This document shows, in pieces, positions 49,507-57,529 of a stretch of 64,000 bases of DNA. Each line of letters begins with the position of its first letter. Position 1 is the first letter of the stretch. A program made the translations under genes and the position numbers. The notes beneath the pieces are model-generated. The model was not told the DNA's origin. It ran no database searches and was given only the letters and a program-made list of their open reading frames with translations. Location of the stretch: positions 1-64,000 of the forward strand of contig NZ_JAIXTJ010000025.1 of the NCBI RefSeq assembly GCF_027483985.1. The letters are read 5' to 3'. Origin of the DNA: Flavobacterium sp. Its GTDB lineage: Bacteria; Bacteroidota; Bacteroidia; Flavobacteriales; Flavobacteriaceae.

Positions 49507-50230
49507 TGTTATTGTATTGAAAAGTTTGGTTCAAACTTTCTAAAAGAAAATTTGGATTGGCAAATATGGTATTTTTTAATCGTTCAGCCAAAAAATCTGT
49601 GTCTCCACCAGTTAAAATTATGATAAAGTTATCATTTTCATTCAAAAAGGAGTTGACAAAACCATCTATTTCAAATGAAACTCCGTTAATAACACCTGAA
49701 TGAATGGATTGAATAGTTGAGTTTCCGATAATATTTGTAGGACTTTCTTTTTTTAACAAAGGCAATTTTGCAGTGTAGTTGTGAAGTGATTCATAACGCA
49801 AGCGTATTCCGGGTGCAATTGCTCCTCCAAGATAATTATCGTTTGAATCTACAAAATCATACGTAATGCAGGTTCCAGCATCAATTATTAGTCTGTTTTT
49901 ATTTGGAAATTGCAATACTGCTCCAGCTGCCAAAACCATTCTATCAATTCCTAATGTTGCTGGCGAAGCATAAAGGTTGTTGAACGGAAAATTTATATCT
50001 CTTGAAATAAAATATACTTTTAAGTCAGGATTAAAAGATAAAAAGTCTTCTTTTTCTAGTTTTCCCACCGATGAAACCACTAAAAAATCGATTTTTTGAA
50101 AAAAGTTTATTATTTTTTTTAAGTCATCTTTCCAATTATCATAGCCTATAATTTCTTTTTTTAAAAGTGTATTATGTTCAAATACAGCTGCTTTGATTTG
50201 TGTATTACCGACATCAATGACTAAATGCAT
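49499..50230 (-). CDS. coaX: type III pantothenate kinase
   Basis: First step of CoA synthesis: phosphorylates pantothenate. The 243-aa ASKHA-fold enzyme has phosphate-1 motif LVIDVGNTQIKAAVF, ATLGIDRMVLAAGA, DAGTCITYDFVDSNDNYLGG with the catalytic Asp, APGIRLRYESLHNYTAKLPL and IILTGGDTDFLAERL. CoaX is typical for bacteria without E. coli-type CoaA. It is the first gene of the seven-gene minus-strand chain, with -7 element TAACTTTG at 50250-50257, back to back with the tRNA-Phe promoter. Confidence 0.95.
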   Translation of the reverse strand: MHLVIDVGNTQIKAAVFEHNTLLKKEIIGYDNWKDDLKKIINFFQKIDFLVVSSVGKLEKEDFLSFNPDLKVYFISRDINFPFNNLYASPATLGIDRMVLAAGAVLQFPNKNRLIIDAGTCITYDFVDSNDNYLGGAIAPGIRLRYESLHNYTAKLPLLKKESPTNIIGNSTIQSIHSGVINGVSFEIDGFVNSFLNENDNFIIILTGGDTDFLAERLKNTIFANPNFLLESLNQTFQYNNND

Positions 50231-50249
50231 AATTTTAAGTTTAGAGCTG

Positions 50250-50257
50250 CAAAGTTA
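50250..50257 (-). promoter_or_regulatory. -7 element for coaX and the envelope chain
   Basis: TAACTTTG on the minus strand exactly matches TAnnTTTG, followed by C, 20 bases before the coaX ATG. Confidence 0.55.
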
Positions 50258-50282
50258 CAAATAGATTTTTTTTAAAAATTGT

Positions 50283-50313
50283 TTTGGATAAATTAAAAAT
50301 CGTTCTATATTTG
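50283..50313 (+). promoter_or_regulatory. promoter of tRNA-Phe
   Basis: TTTG (50283-50286), a 19-base spacer and TATATTTG (50306-50313): a full match to the Bacteroidota housekeeping promoter TTTG-N19-TAnnTTTG. Transcription should begin near 50320, about 33 bases before the tRNA. Confidence 0.8.
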
Positions 50314-50352
50314 CACCCGCAATCAGATAGCAGTTCTGCTAAAAATTGTAAA

Positions 50353-50425
50353 GGTACCTTAGCTCAGATGGTAGAGCAATGGACTGAAAATCCATGTGTC
50401 CCTGGTTCGATCCCTGGAGGTACCA
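50353..50425 (+). tRNA. tRNA-Phe (GAA anticodon)
   Basis: A 73-base cloverleaf: acceptor arms GGTACCT and AGGTACC, D-arm GCTCAGATGGTAGAGC, anticodon arm ATGGA-CTGAAAA-TCCAT with anticodon GAA at 50386-50388, variable GTGTC, and T-arm CCTGG-TTCGATC-CCTGG, discriminator A. CCA is not encoded. It is a stand-alone gene with its own promoter and terminator. Confidence 0.97.
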
Positions 50426-50427
50426 CG

Positions 50428-50456
50428 AAACCCGAATAGCAATATTCGGGTTTTTT
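50428..50456 (+). terminator. terminator after tRNA-Phe
   Basis: Perfect 11-bp stem AAACCCGAATA (50428-50438) with TATTCGGGTTT (50443-50453), 4-base loop, then a T-run. Confidence 0.88.
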
Positions 50457-50472
50457 GTTTTTAAAAAATTTA

Positions 50473-50505
50473 TAAAAAAAACGCATCAATAAAATTTAAT
50501 GCGTT
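50473..50505 (-). terminator. terminator of the AsmA-family gene
   Basis: Stem AACGCAT (50480-50486) with ATGCGTT (50499-50505); on the minus strand it is followed by TTTTTT. It lies just after the AsmA-family stop codon and is head to head with the tRNA terminator. Confidence 0.7.
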
Positions 50506-50526
50506 CATCTTATTAGTCTGAAAATT

Positions 50527-53250
50527 TTATGGAGTTGTTTCTTTATATTCCGTTTCCTCGATATCCTCTCCTTTTCTACCCAATTTAACTTTAGGATTGT
50601 CTTGAGTTCCTGTGATGGTTAATGGTATTCCGATAATTCCCAACGGAGGCAAACCTAATCGCATTTTGAAATTTAATTTTCCGTCAAAACTTGTTGTCCC
50701 TTCGATTCTTGGTCTGAAACCGGCTACTTTGAATTTGAATCGTTCCAAAGTGATGATGTTGTTCTTAATAGTTGTTTTAATATCAACTTTTGTCAAATTC
50801 GGATTTTTTATTCGATCTTTTCCGGTTCTTTTACTCACTGCGTTGAACATTTTGAATCCTTTCATTTTTACATCTTTTACCGAAAGTATTCCACCTCCAA
50901 CTAAAGACGGATAAATTGGCTGCATTAAATCATTTAATTTGCCTTTAACTTTATAATCGAGTGAAATAATTCCCTCTGCGTTTTCGGCAGCCGAGGCCAT
51001 TTCTCTGAACATTTTTACTTCATTATAAGCACGTTTAACATCAAATTCTTTAGCAGCTACTTCAATCTCAAAAAATGCTTTACTAGTTGATTCGTTGCCA
51101 TAAACAATATTCATATTAATATTGGAACCAATGATATCAAATCCAGATTTCTTTAATTGCAGTTTCCCTTCATTAATGGTCACGTTACCTTTTAGGTTTT
51201 GTATTTTTAGCTCTTCAAAATCAACTTTAAGAGCATTACAATTGAATTGTAAATTTAAATTTGGCGGAATTACAACTACTCCTTTTTGAACTTCAACCGA
51301 AGTTTGATTTTGAGTACCATTTTTGACTGAATTAGACATAAACTCATCTACGTTAATATAGTTGGCGTTTACGTTAAAACTTCCTTTCAAAACACCTTTT
51401 GGAGATAAAACAAAATCAATTACGTTTTGCATATAGCCGTCCATTTTAAAATCGGATTGACCATAAACTGCCTTAAAGTCTTTAAAATTCATTTTATCTT
51501 GTTTGAATGTAAAAACACCTTCTTTGATAACAAATGGCTTAGGCAAGTATTCCGAAGTGGTTTTAATATTTCTCAACAGCAATGTTCCTTTGTTATCAAG
51601 ATTTTTGTAATTACCAGCTACAGCATCGGCTTGAGTACCTTTCAAAGCGACATCAGCTTTTATAAATCCTTTTAAATCCAACCCTTTTTTAGAAAATACT
51701 TTGTAGATCTTAGCTAAATCGAGTTCGCCTTTTGCTTTAATATCATATTTTACATTTTCTAAATTTTCAAGACTCGCAGCTACATAAACAGGTTTTCCTT
51801 CAAAAGTAAAAGAAGCTGGTTTTATGTCAACTTTTAAATCTTTTAACAAACCCGTATTATCTAAAACATTTGCAGAGAGCATAATGTTGGTAATTGCATT
51901 TGGATAATAATCAGTTTTGATATAGCCGTTTTTGAATAAAATGTTTCCTTTGGTTACAGGAACAATTTTATTTTTAGTGTCAAAAACACCTTTTGATTTA
52001 ACATCTAAATTTAATTGCCCTTTTAAATCCATATTTTGTATTCCAAGAGCTTTATCTAATTCTGCTAAATTTATTTGTGTTTTTATCGTTGCATCTATGT
52101 TAGGCTTAGACAAACCATTTGATTTTATAATAGCTTTCACATAATCCTTACCTACATTAAAATAGATTGAATCAATATTTACACGCAACTTTTCAGTGTT
52201 TAAAGAAGGTAGTTTTGTGTCAAAATTTAAGAATATATTTGTTGCTGGAATAGGTGCTTCTTTGTGATTAATTTCGCCTTCTCGAATTTTCATATTGAAA
52301 GCCAAATCAGGTTTTTGGTTGGATGAAGCTATGTATTTACCTTTTAAGGTTAGCAGTAAATCTGCTGTTCCTTTTACTTTTGTTTTTTCTAACCACGTAA
52401 CATAACTTGGTGGTAATGCTGTAAAAAAGTCGTTTAATTTACTATTTTGTGATTCGATTTTAAAATCTAAAGCATAGCCATTTTTGAGAAAATCTAACTT
52501 ACCAACAAACTCAATGGGAAGTTTATTGACTTTAAGATTATTTTCTTGAAAAAGAAATGAAAGTGATGTGGTATTGATTTTTGTAATTAAATCAGCATTT
52601 ACTTTTTTATTCTTTAAATAAGATTCTTCATTAAAAGTAAAGTTGAAATCATCAATTTTTGCCTCAGTTTTTAAATCAAAAATTGCTTTATCTAAATCGC
52701 CTTTCCCAAAATAATTGAATCCTTTGGCGTTAATTAAAATTTTAGTCGACTTATCATCATAAACTAAATGACTGTTTTTTATTTCAATTTTATCTAAACG
52801 AATTGCTGTTGATGAAGTATCTTTAGAAACCTTTTTCTTATCAGAAACATAGACATTATAGTTTGCTTCACCATTTTTATTGACTTTTACATTCATAAAT
52901 GCTTCTGAAAGATAAATTTCATCAATAGTCACTTTTTTATCAAACAATAAATCTTTAAGGTTGATTCCAAAAGCGATTTCATTGGCGGCAACCAGCGTAT
53001 CGTTTTTAAAGGGTTCTGATCCTTTTAGGGAAAACTCATTTAATGATAAGGTTAGCGATGGAAAATGGTTAAAAAAAGACAGATTAGCTTCTTTAAAATT
53101 CAATTCACCATTTAAATTTTGGTTTGCAAAGCTTTTTATTTCTTTTTCAATTTTACCAGGAAAAAGTATAGGAAAAAGCAACATTGCTAATAGCACTGCT
53201 AGTATTGAAACAGCAAAAATTTTGAGCGATTTTATTAGAATTTTCCTCAT
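50527..53250 (-). CDS. AsmA-family envelope protein (907 aa)
   Basis: The N-terminus has one membrane anchor (about residues 10-30), followed by the AsmA signature NGELNFKEANLSFFNHFPSL, then LSLNEFSLKGSEPF and a long, beta-rich periplasmic body. Repeated elements of the form DIKAKGELDLAKIY, PDLAFNMKIREGEINHKEAP and GVFTFKQDKMNFKDFKAVYG are typical of AsmA/TamB-like lipid-transfer beta-grooves. The C-terminal AsmA block is RIEGTTSFDGKLNFKMRLGL with GIPLTITGTQDNPKVKLG. Such proteins span the periplasm and are thought to move phospholipids to the outer membrane. A stand-alone gene. Confidence 0.87.
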   Translation of the reverse strand: MRKILIKSLKIFAVSILAVLLAMLLFPILFPGKIEKEIKSFANQNLNGELNFKEANLSFFNHFPSLTLSLNEFSLKGSEPFKNDTLVAANEIAFGINLKDLLFDKKVTIDEIYLSEAFMNVKVNKNGEANYNVYVSDKKKVSKDTSSTAIRLDKIEIKNSHLVYDDKSTKILINAKGFNYFGKGDLDKAIFDLKTEAKIDDFNFTFNEESYLKNKKVNADLITKINTTSLSFLFQENNLKVNKLPIEFVGKLDFLKNGYALDFKIESQNSKLNDFFTALPPSYVTWLEKTKVKGTADLLLTLKGKYIASSNQKPDLAFNMKIREGEINHKEAPIPATNIFLNFDTKLPSLNTEKLRVNIDSIYFNVGKDYVKAIIKSNGLSKPNIDATIKTQINLAELDKALGIQNMDLKGQLNLDVKSKGVFDTKNKIVPVTKGNILFKNGYIKTDYYPNAITNIMLSANVLDNTGLLKDLKVDIKPASFTFEGKPVYVAASLENLENVKYDIKAKGELDLAKIYKVFSKKGLDLKGFIKADVALKGTQADAVAGNYKNLDNKGTLLLRNIKTTSEYLPKPFVIKEGVFTFKQDKMNFKDFKAVYGQSDFKMDGYMQNVIDFVLSPKGVLKGSFNVNANYINVDEFMSNSVKNGTQNQTSVEVQKGVVVIPPNLNLQFNCNALKVDFEELKIQNLKGNVTINEGKLQLKKSGFDIIGSNINMNIVYGNESTSKAFFEIEVAAKEFDVKRAYNEVKMFREMASAAENAEGIISLDYKVKGKLNDLMQPIYPSLVGGGILSVKDVKMKGFKMFNAVSKRTGKDRIKNPNLTKVDIKTTIKNNIITLERFKFKVAGFRPRIEGTTSFDGKLNFKMRLGLPPLGIIGIPLTITGTQDNPKVKLGRKGEDIEETEYKETTP

Positions 53251-53288
53251 TAAAAAAGAATTGATTTTGGGGCAAAGTTATAGCATAA

Positions 53289-53320
53289 AAAAGACCCTTC
53301 AAAATTATGAAGGGTCTTTT
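53289..53320 (-). terminator. terminator of the alpha-amylase gene
   Basis: Perfect 13-bp stem AAAAGACCCTTCA (53289-53301) with TGAAGGGTCTTTT (53308-53320), 6-base loop; on the minus strand a T-run follows. Confidence 0.85.
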
Positions 53321-53352
53321 AGAAAATTCTATTTTAAACTAACTCAACAAAA

Positions 53353-56250
53353 TTATTCTTTAATTAATCTTAATGTTTTTTCGCGATTATTGACATCAGC
53401 AACTTTAACAATATAAACACCTTTAGTCAAATCATCAATTGGAAAAGTATCGTTAACTGTTGTACTTGAAAAAGATTTCACTAATTGACCTGTTATAGAA
53501 TAAATTTGAACTTTTTCTACTAAAGTATTAATAGTAAAATAAGTTGAAGCTGGATTAGGTGACAATGCAACAAAATCTAAAGCATCAAACGTATCATTAT
53601 TAAGAAGAGCTCTATTACCAAAAACTCGATAACCTCCTGGTTCGATACTAATGTTCATATTAACATTAGAAACGGTGAACGTTGTATTATCCATAAGATT
53701 AGCCCAAGTTCCAGTGTATGGAAAACCACCTGCAACATTATAGGTAGCATCTGAAAAATTAGTCAATACAAAAACATAACTCAAAGCAGAAGTTTGAGAA
53801 GTACTTGTCCAAACATCTAATCTTGGACGACCGGTATTTCCAATATTCCATGCATATGTTCCGTTTTCAAAAACATTTTCTGTTTTCTTCATATCAATCA
53901 TTTTAGCCCAACTATTATAAATTGCGCTTCTGTTGGTATCAGTTAACCAATTTCCAGTCCATTGAGGCTGTGGCTTAGTATCTAATTTACAATCAGGATT
54001 CGAAAAAGAAACTGCTCCATTATTACATGTCCATAATGAACTATTCCAACCTAATTCACCAAAGTGCCAAATCATTTTTGGACCAGGAACTAATAGGTGC
54101 ACTGCTCCCATTGCTGGCAACCTTTGAAGCACTTTATTTAAATTACCTTGAGTTTGTCCTGCTTCATTTAGGGCTTTATAGGCAACTCGCTCTTCATCAT
54201 GACTTTCTGCATAACCAATAAATCGATCAGTGGCATCTGCTATTCCTGAAATATCTGCAAAATTCCCTTTTACTAAATTAGCATACGGATCAGTCATTTT
54301 TCGCCATTGCATAATTCCTTTTGTATCACCTGAACGAAGGTAATTTGCCCATTCCACTTCCTCATTATATGATCCGCCGTTGCCTAGGTGTTCGAATATA
54401 ATTAAAAAGTTGGGATCAATTTCCCATTGTCTATCAGCATACCATTTAAGCTTTGCAACTCTATCTGAACGGTATCCATTGGTGCAAGTTTCTTGACCTC
54501 CTGCAACGTTAGGAGGACATTGTTGTGTAAAACCTTTCGTTAAATCCCAACGGAATCCATCAATTTTGTATTCTTCAATCCAATGTTTTATAGTTGCAAC
54601 CGAATAAGTGTTAGTCAAGTTATCTGGCTCTCTAAAATGATTTAAATCAGAACCAACATTATAAGAATGCATTGCGTCTTGATTACAATAAGGATTTTCA
54701 CTAGAAACTTTAAAACCTGTTCCATTAGACCAACCATCATTATCTGAATCAAGCATCCACATTCTTTCAAGTGGAGAACGACCAAAAACATGATTTAGTG
54801 CGATATCTAAAATCACTGCTATCCCATTTTGATGACATAAATCTATAAATTCTTTTAACTTAGATGGCGGACCATAACGCTTGTCTAATGCCATATGAAA
54901 AACCGTGTTATAACCCCAACTTTCATTACCTTCAAATTCCATTACTGGCATTAATTGTATTGCATTAACTTTAAGATTTTTAAAATAATCAATCTTATTA
55001 ATTAAATTTTGATAAGTTCTATTTGAATCAAAATCTCTTACAAGAGCTTCATATACAACCAAATCTTTCTTTTTAGGTTTAACAAAGTTTGTTGTAGCGG
55101 CACTCCAATTATAATTATAAAATGCATTTGGGCCAGTTTGCAAAACAGTAACTTCTCTTTCTTGTCCCGGTGCAATAGTTGCATATACTGGTAAACCAGG
55201 ATATACGCCCAAAGCTATAATTTCTGGATCATCATAAGGAGAAAGTACAAGTTTAGAAAAAGGGTCGGCTGTTTTTACTATAGCAGGTGAATTAGCAGGT
55301 CTATTAGTATTGTCACATACCCAATATTGATAGGCATATATCTGATTAGGAGTTAAACCATTAAGTTGCAACCAAAACTTTCCTGTAGTTGCGTCTTTTC
55401 GCATAGCAGATGAAGTAGTTGGAGACCAGTTATTAAAACTACCAGCAACATAAACAAAATCCTTAAATGGCGCATTTAACACCAAAATTGCTTTAGTTGG
55501 ATCGGCAGGATCATAATTTATTCCATCTACCAAACTTGGATCCATCGGAGCATTAATAGTTCCTGGATTAACAATTACTGTAAACCGTTTTGTTACGGTT
55601 GTAGTTCCTAAAGTTGCTGAGATAACATATACTTTATTTGTAGTTACATTGGTGTCACCACAAGTAAAAAATGATGTAGGCGCAGTTGAACATGAAATTG
55701 GAACCCCATTAGCAGTAACAGTGTAAGTAGCATTTCCGCCAGTGTTAGAAGCAACAATACTAACATTGGAGCCTGAATTAACAATGGTATTACTGTTTTC
55801 GGTCGGACTAATTAAGTTCATTTGGAATGCTCCAACTTCTGACGTAATATCTTGTGATTTTTTATCGCTACTGCCATCTTTAGCTTTTATTAAAAAACCT
55901 ATTCTACCAATACCAGTTCTGTTATAAAAAGTATTTGGAGTTAGTGTAATTGTATAAGTATCATTACCAGCATTGTAAGTCAATCTATTAGTTTCACTTG
56001 AACTAGTCCATGTACCATTTGTAGGACAATCTTGAATGTTAGCATCACTAATATCAAAACTCCAAGCCCAAAGATAAAGAGCATTATTGGTTACACCCCA
56101 AGTTGATTCATTTATACTATTGCCATTAAAAGTAATGGTTATAGCTTGATTTTCTTCAAAAACTGTAGGTGAAATTGTGTAAGTCACTGTTTGTTGTTGA
56201 GAAAAAACAACAAAAGGAAAAAGCATGCATAATAATAAAATTCTTTTCAT
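53353..56250 (-). CDS. secreted alpha-amylase-family protein (GH13) with T9SS sorting domain
   Basis: The start chosen is ATG 56250 (MKRILLLCMLFPFVVFSQQQ, a signal peptide); the longer frame adds an atypical prefix. The 965-aa protein has N-terminal immunoglobulin-like starch-binding or E-set domains (about 20-330; KDFVYVAGSFNNWSPTT is CBM48-like), a GH13 barrel (about 370-800) with IDGFRWDLTKGF (nucleophile Asp569), LIIFEHLG (acid Glu620) and YAESHDEERVAY (Asp685), and a C-terminal T9SS type A domain (last 75 or so residues; LSPNPASTYFTINT and LTKGVYIVKVADVN). It hydrolyses starch at the cell surface or outside. The third site reads SHD rather than the usual NHD. Preceded by a terminator-like hairpin after susE. 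Confidence 0.93.
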   Translation of the reverse strand: MKRILLLCMLFPFVVFSQQQTVTYTISPTVFEENQAITITFNGNSINESTWGVTNNALYLWAWSFDISDANIQDCPTNGTWTSSSETNRLTYNAGNDTYTITLTPNTFYNRTGIGRIGFLIKAKDGSSDKKSQDITSEVGAFQMNLISPTENSNTIVNSGSNVSIVASNTGGNATYTVTANGVPISCSTAPTSFFTCGDTNVTTNKVYVISATLGTTTVTKRFTVIVNPGTINAPMDPSLVDGINYDPADPTKAILVLNAPFKDFVYVAGSFNNWSPTTSSAMRKDATTGKFWLQLNGLTPNQIYAYQYWVCDNTNRPANSPAIVKTADPFSKLVLSPYDDPEIIALGVYPGLPVYATIAPGQEREVTVLQTGPNAFYNYNWSAATTNFVKPKKKDLVVYEALVRDFDSNRTYQNLINKIDYFKNLKVNAIQLMPVMEFEGNESWGYNTVFHMALDKRYGPPSKLKEFIDLCHQNGIAVILDIALNHVFGRSPLERMWMLDSDNDGWSNGTGFKVSSENPYCNQDAMHSYNVGSDLNHFREPDNLTNTYSVATIKHWIEEYKIDGFRWDLTKGFTQQCPPNVAGGQETCTNGYRSDRVAKLKWYADRQWEIDPNFLIIFEHLGNGGSYNEEVEWANYLRSGDTKGIMQWRKMTDPYANLVKGNFADISGIADATDRFIGYAESHDEERVAYKALNEAGQTQGNLNKVLQRLPAMGAVHLLVPGPKMIWHFGELGWNSSLWTCNNGAVSFSNPDCKLDTKPQPQWTGNWLTDTNRSAIYNSWAKMIDMKKTENVFENGTYAWNIGNTGRPRLDVWTSTSQTSALSYVFVLTNFSDATYNVAGGFPYTGTWANLMDNTTFTVSNVNMNISIEPGGYRVFGNRALLNNDTFDALDFVALSPNPASTYFTINTLVEKVQIYSITGQLVKSFSSTTVNDTFPIDDLTKGVYIVKVADVNNREKTLRLIKE

Positions 56251-56267
56251 AGCATAGATTTGAATAA

Positions 56268-56309
56268 AAAAGCACATTCTCGAATTAACTTAATAAATCG
56301 AGAATGTGC
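56268..56309 (-). terminator. terminator or attenuator between susE and the amylase gene
   Basis: Perfect 12-bp stem GCACATTCTCGA (56272-56283) with TCGAGAATGTGC (56298-56309), 14-base loop, with TTTTTT following on the minus strand. It could lower amylase transcription relative to susCDE or mark a separate unit. Confidence 0.8.
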
Positions 56310-56322
56310 CATATTGGTTGTA

Positions 56323-57471
56323 TTAATTAGGCATTAACCTTATATTGTAGTTTGCAGAATTTCTGATATCTAAAACAACTTTATAATTTCCTGCTGCTGG
56401 AACTTTCATGTTTCCACCATTTAATTTAATTTTATACTGACCTCCAGTTGTAGTGTTCTCTGTATTTCCAGAAGTTGTTCCCATTTTAACAGACCAATCA
56501 TCTTTCAAACGAATTAAAAATTCGTCATTAGTAAGCGCTAAATCAATAGTATACATTCTGAAATAAGGAGACGCTGGGTTAGTATCAAACGTCATATAAG
56601 TTGGATTTCCCCAACCATTTGGCGTTGCAGCACCAATAATTGCAACTTGCCTTTTACCCATTGTATAAGTTTGTGCTGGCCAATTTACTGTAAAGAAATA
56701 CGTTCCTGCGCCTTCTGCTGGCTTGATATTGCTTCCACCTAAATTACCAGTAAAAGAACCATCTGCACTACTCTCACCTTTATCATTTCCTGACCAAGTT
56801 GGGTCTGAATTGAACTTAAACTCTGGATTAGCAACATTCATCCATACGAAACCTTCATATTTACCATCATTTCCTGATGAATAAATTGTTGCTGAATTAC
56901 CAGCACCTGACCAATCAGCAAATGTACTTGCTCCGCCATAACTTCCTGGAAGGTATAATTTTTGAAATTCATCAAAAGTGTCATAAGGAGTAGCTGAAAT
57001 AGATACTTCATTAGAAATAGCTGCAACACCATTAGTAGATGATGCTAATTGCGTGGAAGGTTTTCCGATAACTCTTAACTTAAATGACCCAGAAGTTCCA
57101 ATTGAACCACCAGCACTTAAAAGTAAGTTATTCAAAACTCTCTGAGTAACTGATTTTTCATTAATTCCTTCGTTAGAACTCATCGTACCCAAAACTATCG
57201 AGCTAGATGTATTTGAAAAACTTTCTGTACTCTTTACTGCTTGAAGAGAATAAGTAACAGAAGAAGAGAATCCAAAATCAGCTGGAGTCCATTTAGCTGT
57301 AAAAGCATTTGTTCCTGCTGTTGAACCTGTTAATACAAACGAACCACCAGTTGGAGATGACAAATTAATTGCGCTTGAAGTAGCTGTAGGGTCTAATTTT
57401 TCATCACTACAGGATACAATTGAGGTAAGTGTTCCTGCTAATAACATTAAACTTAAAAATATTTTTTTCAT
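56323..57471 (-). CDS. susE: SusE/SusF-family starch-binding outer-membrane lipoprotein
   Basis: The 382-aa protein starts MKKIFLSLMLLAGTLTSIVSC (lipobox, Cys21) and SDEKLDPTATS. An N-terminal SusE-type domain (about 30-150; LSSPTGGSFVLTGSTAGTNA, FTAKWTPADFGFSSSVTYSL) is followed by two starch-binding SusE/F modules (about 165-275 and 280-382; KLYLPGSYGGASTFADWS, VAIIGAATPNGWGNPTYMTF, with Trp-rich binding faces). It holds alpha-glucan at the surface for the SusCD importer. It lies 58 bases after susD, with a small hairpin (57490-57517) in between. Confidence 0.9.
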   Translation of the reverse strand: MKKIFLSLMLLAGTLTSIVSCSDEKLDPTATSSAINLSSPTGGSFVLTGSTAGTNAFTAKWTPADFGFSSSVTYSLQAVKSTESFSNTSSSIVLGTMSSNEGINEKSVTQRVLNNLLLSAGGSIGTSGSFKLRVIGKPSTQLASSTNGVAAISNEVSISATPYDTFDEFQKLYLPGSYGGASTFADWSGAGNSATIYSSGNDGKYEGFVWMNVANPEFKFNSDPTWSGNDKGESSADGSFTGNLGGSNIKPAEGAGTYFFTVNWPAQTYTMGKRQVAIIGAATPNGWGNPTYMTFDTNPASPYFRMYTIDLALTNDEFLIRLKDDWSVKMGTTSGNTENTTTGGQYKIKLNGGNMKVPAAGNYKVVLDIRNSANYNIRLMPN

Positions 57472-57489
57472 AATTTTTTATATTAAACA

Positions 57490-57517
57490 CCTCGGAAAAG
57501 ATAAATCGATTCCGAGG
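57490..57517 (-). other. hairpin between susD and susE
   Basis: Stem CCTCGGAA (57490-57497) with TTCCGAGG (57510-57517), 12-base loop. No good T-run follows on the minus strand, so it more likely affects mRNA stability or the relative level of SusE than ends transcription. Confidence 0.5.
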
Positions 57518-57529
57518 ATAATTTTATTA

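Noticed and set aside
52961..53416. 151-codon plus-strand frame at the start of the AsmA-family gene
   Set aside because: Opposite strand of the conserved AsmA N-terminus and spanning a terminator; no protein features.
53353..56322. Alpha-amylase start at 56277
   Set aside because: The extra nine residues disrupt the normal signal peptide that begins at ATG 56250, and that start would lie inside the hairpin terminator.
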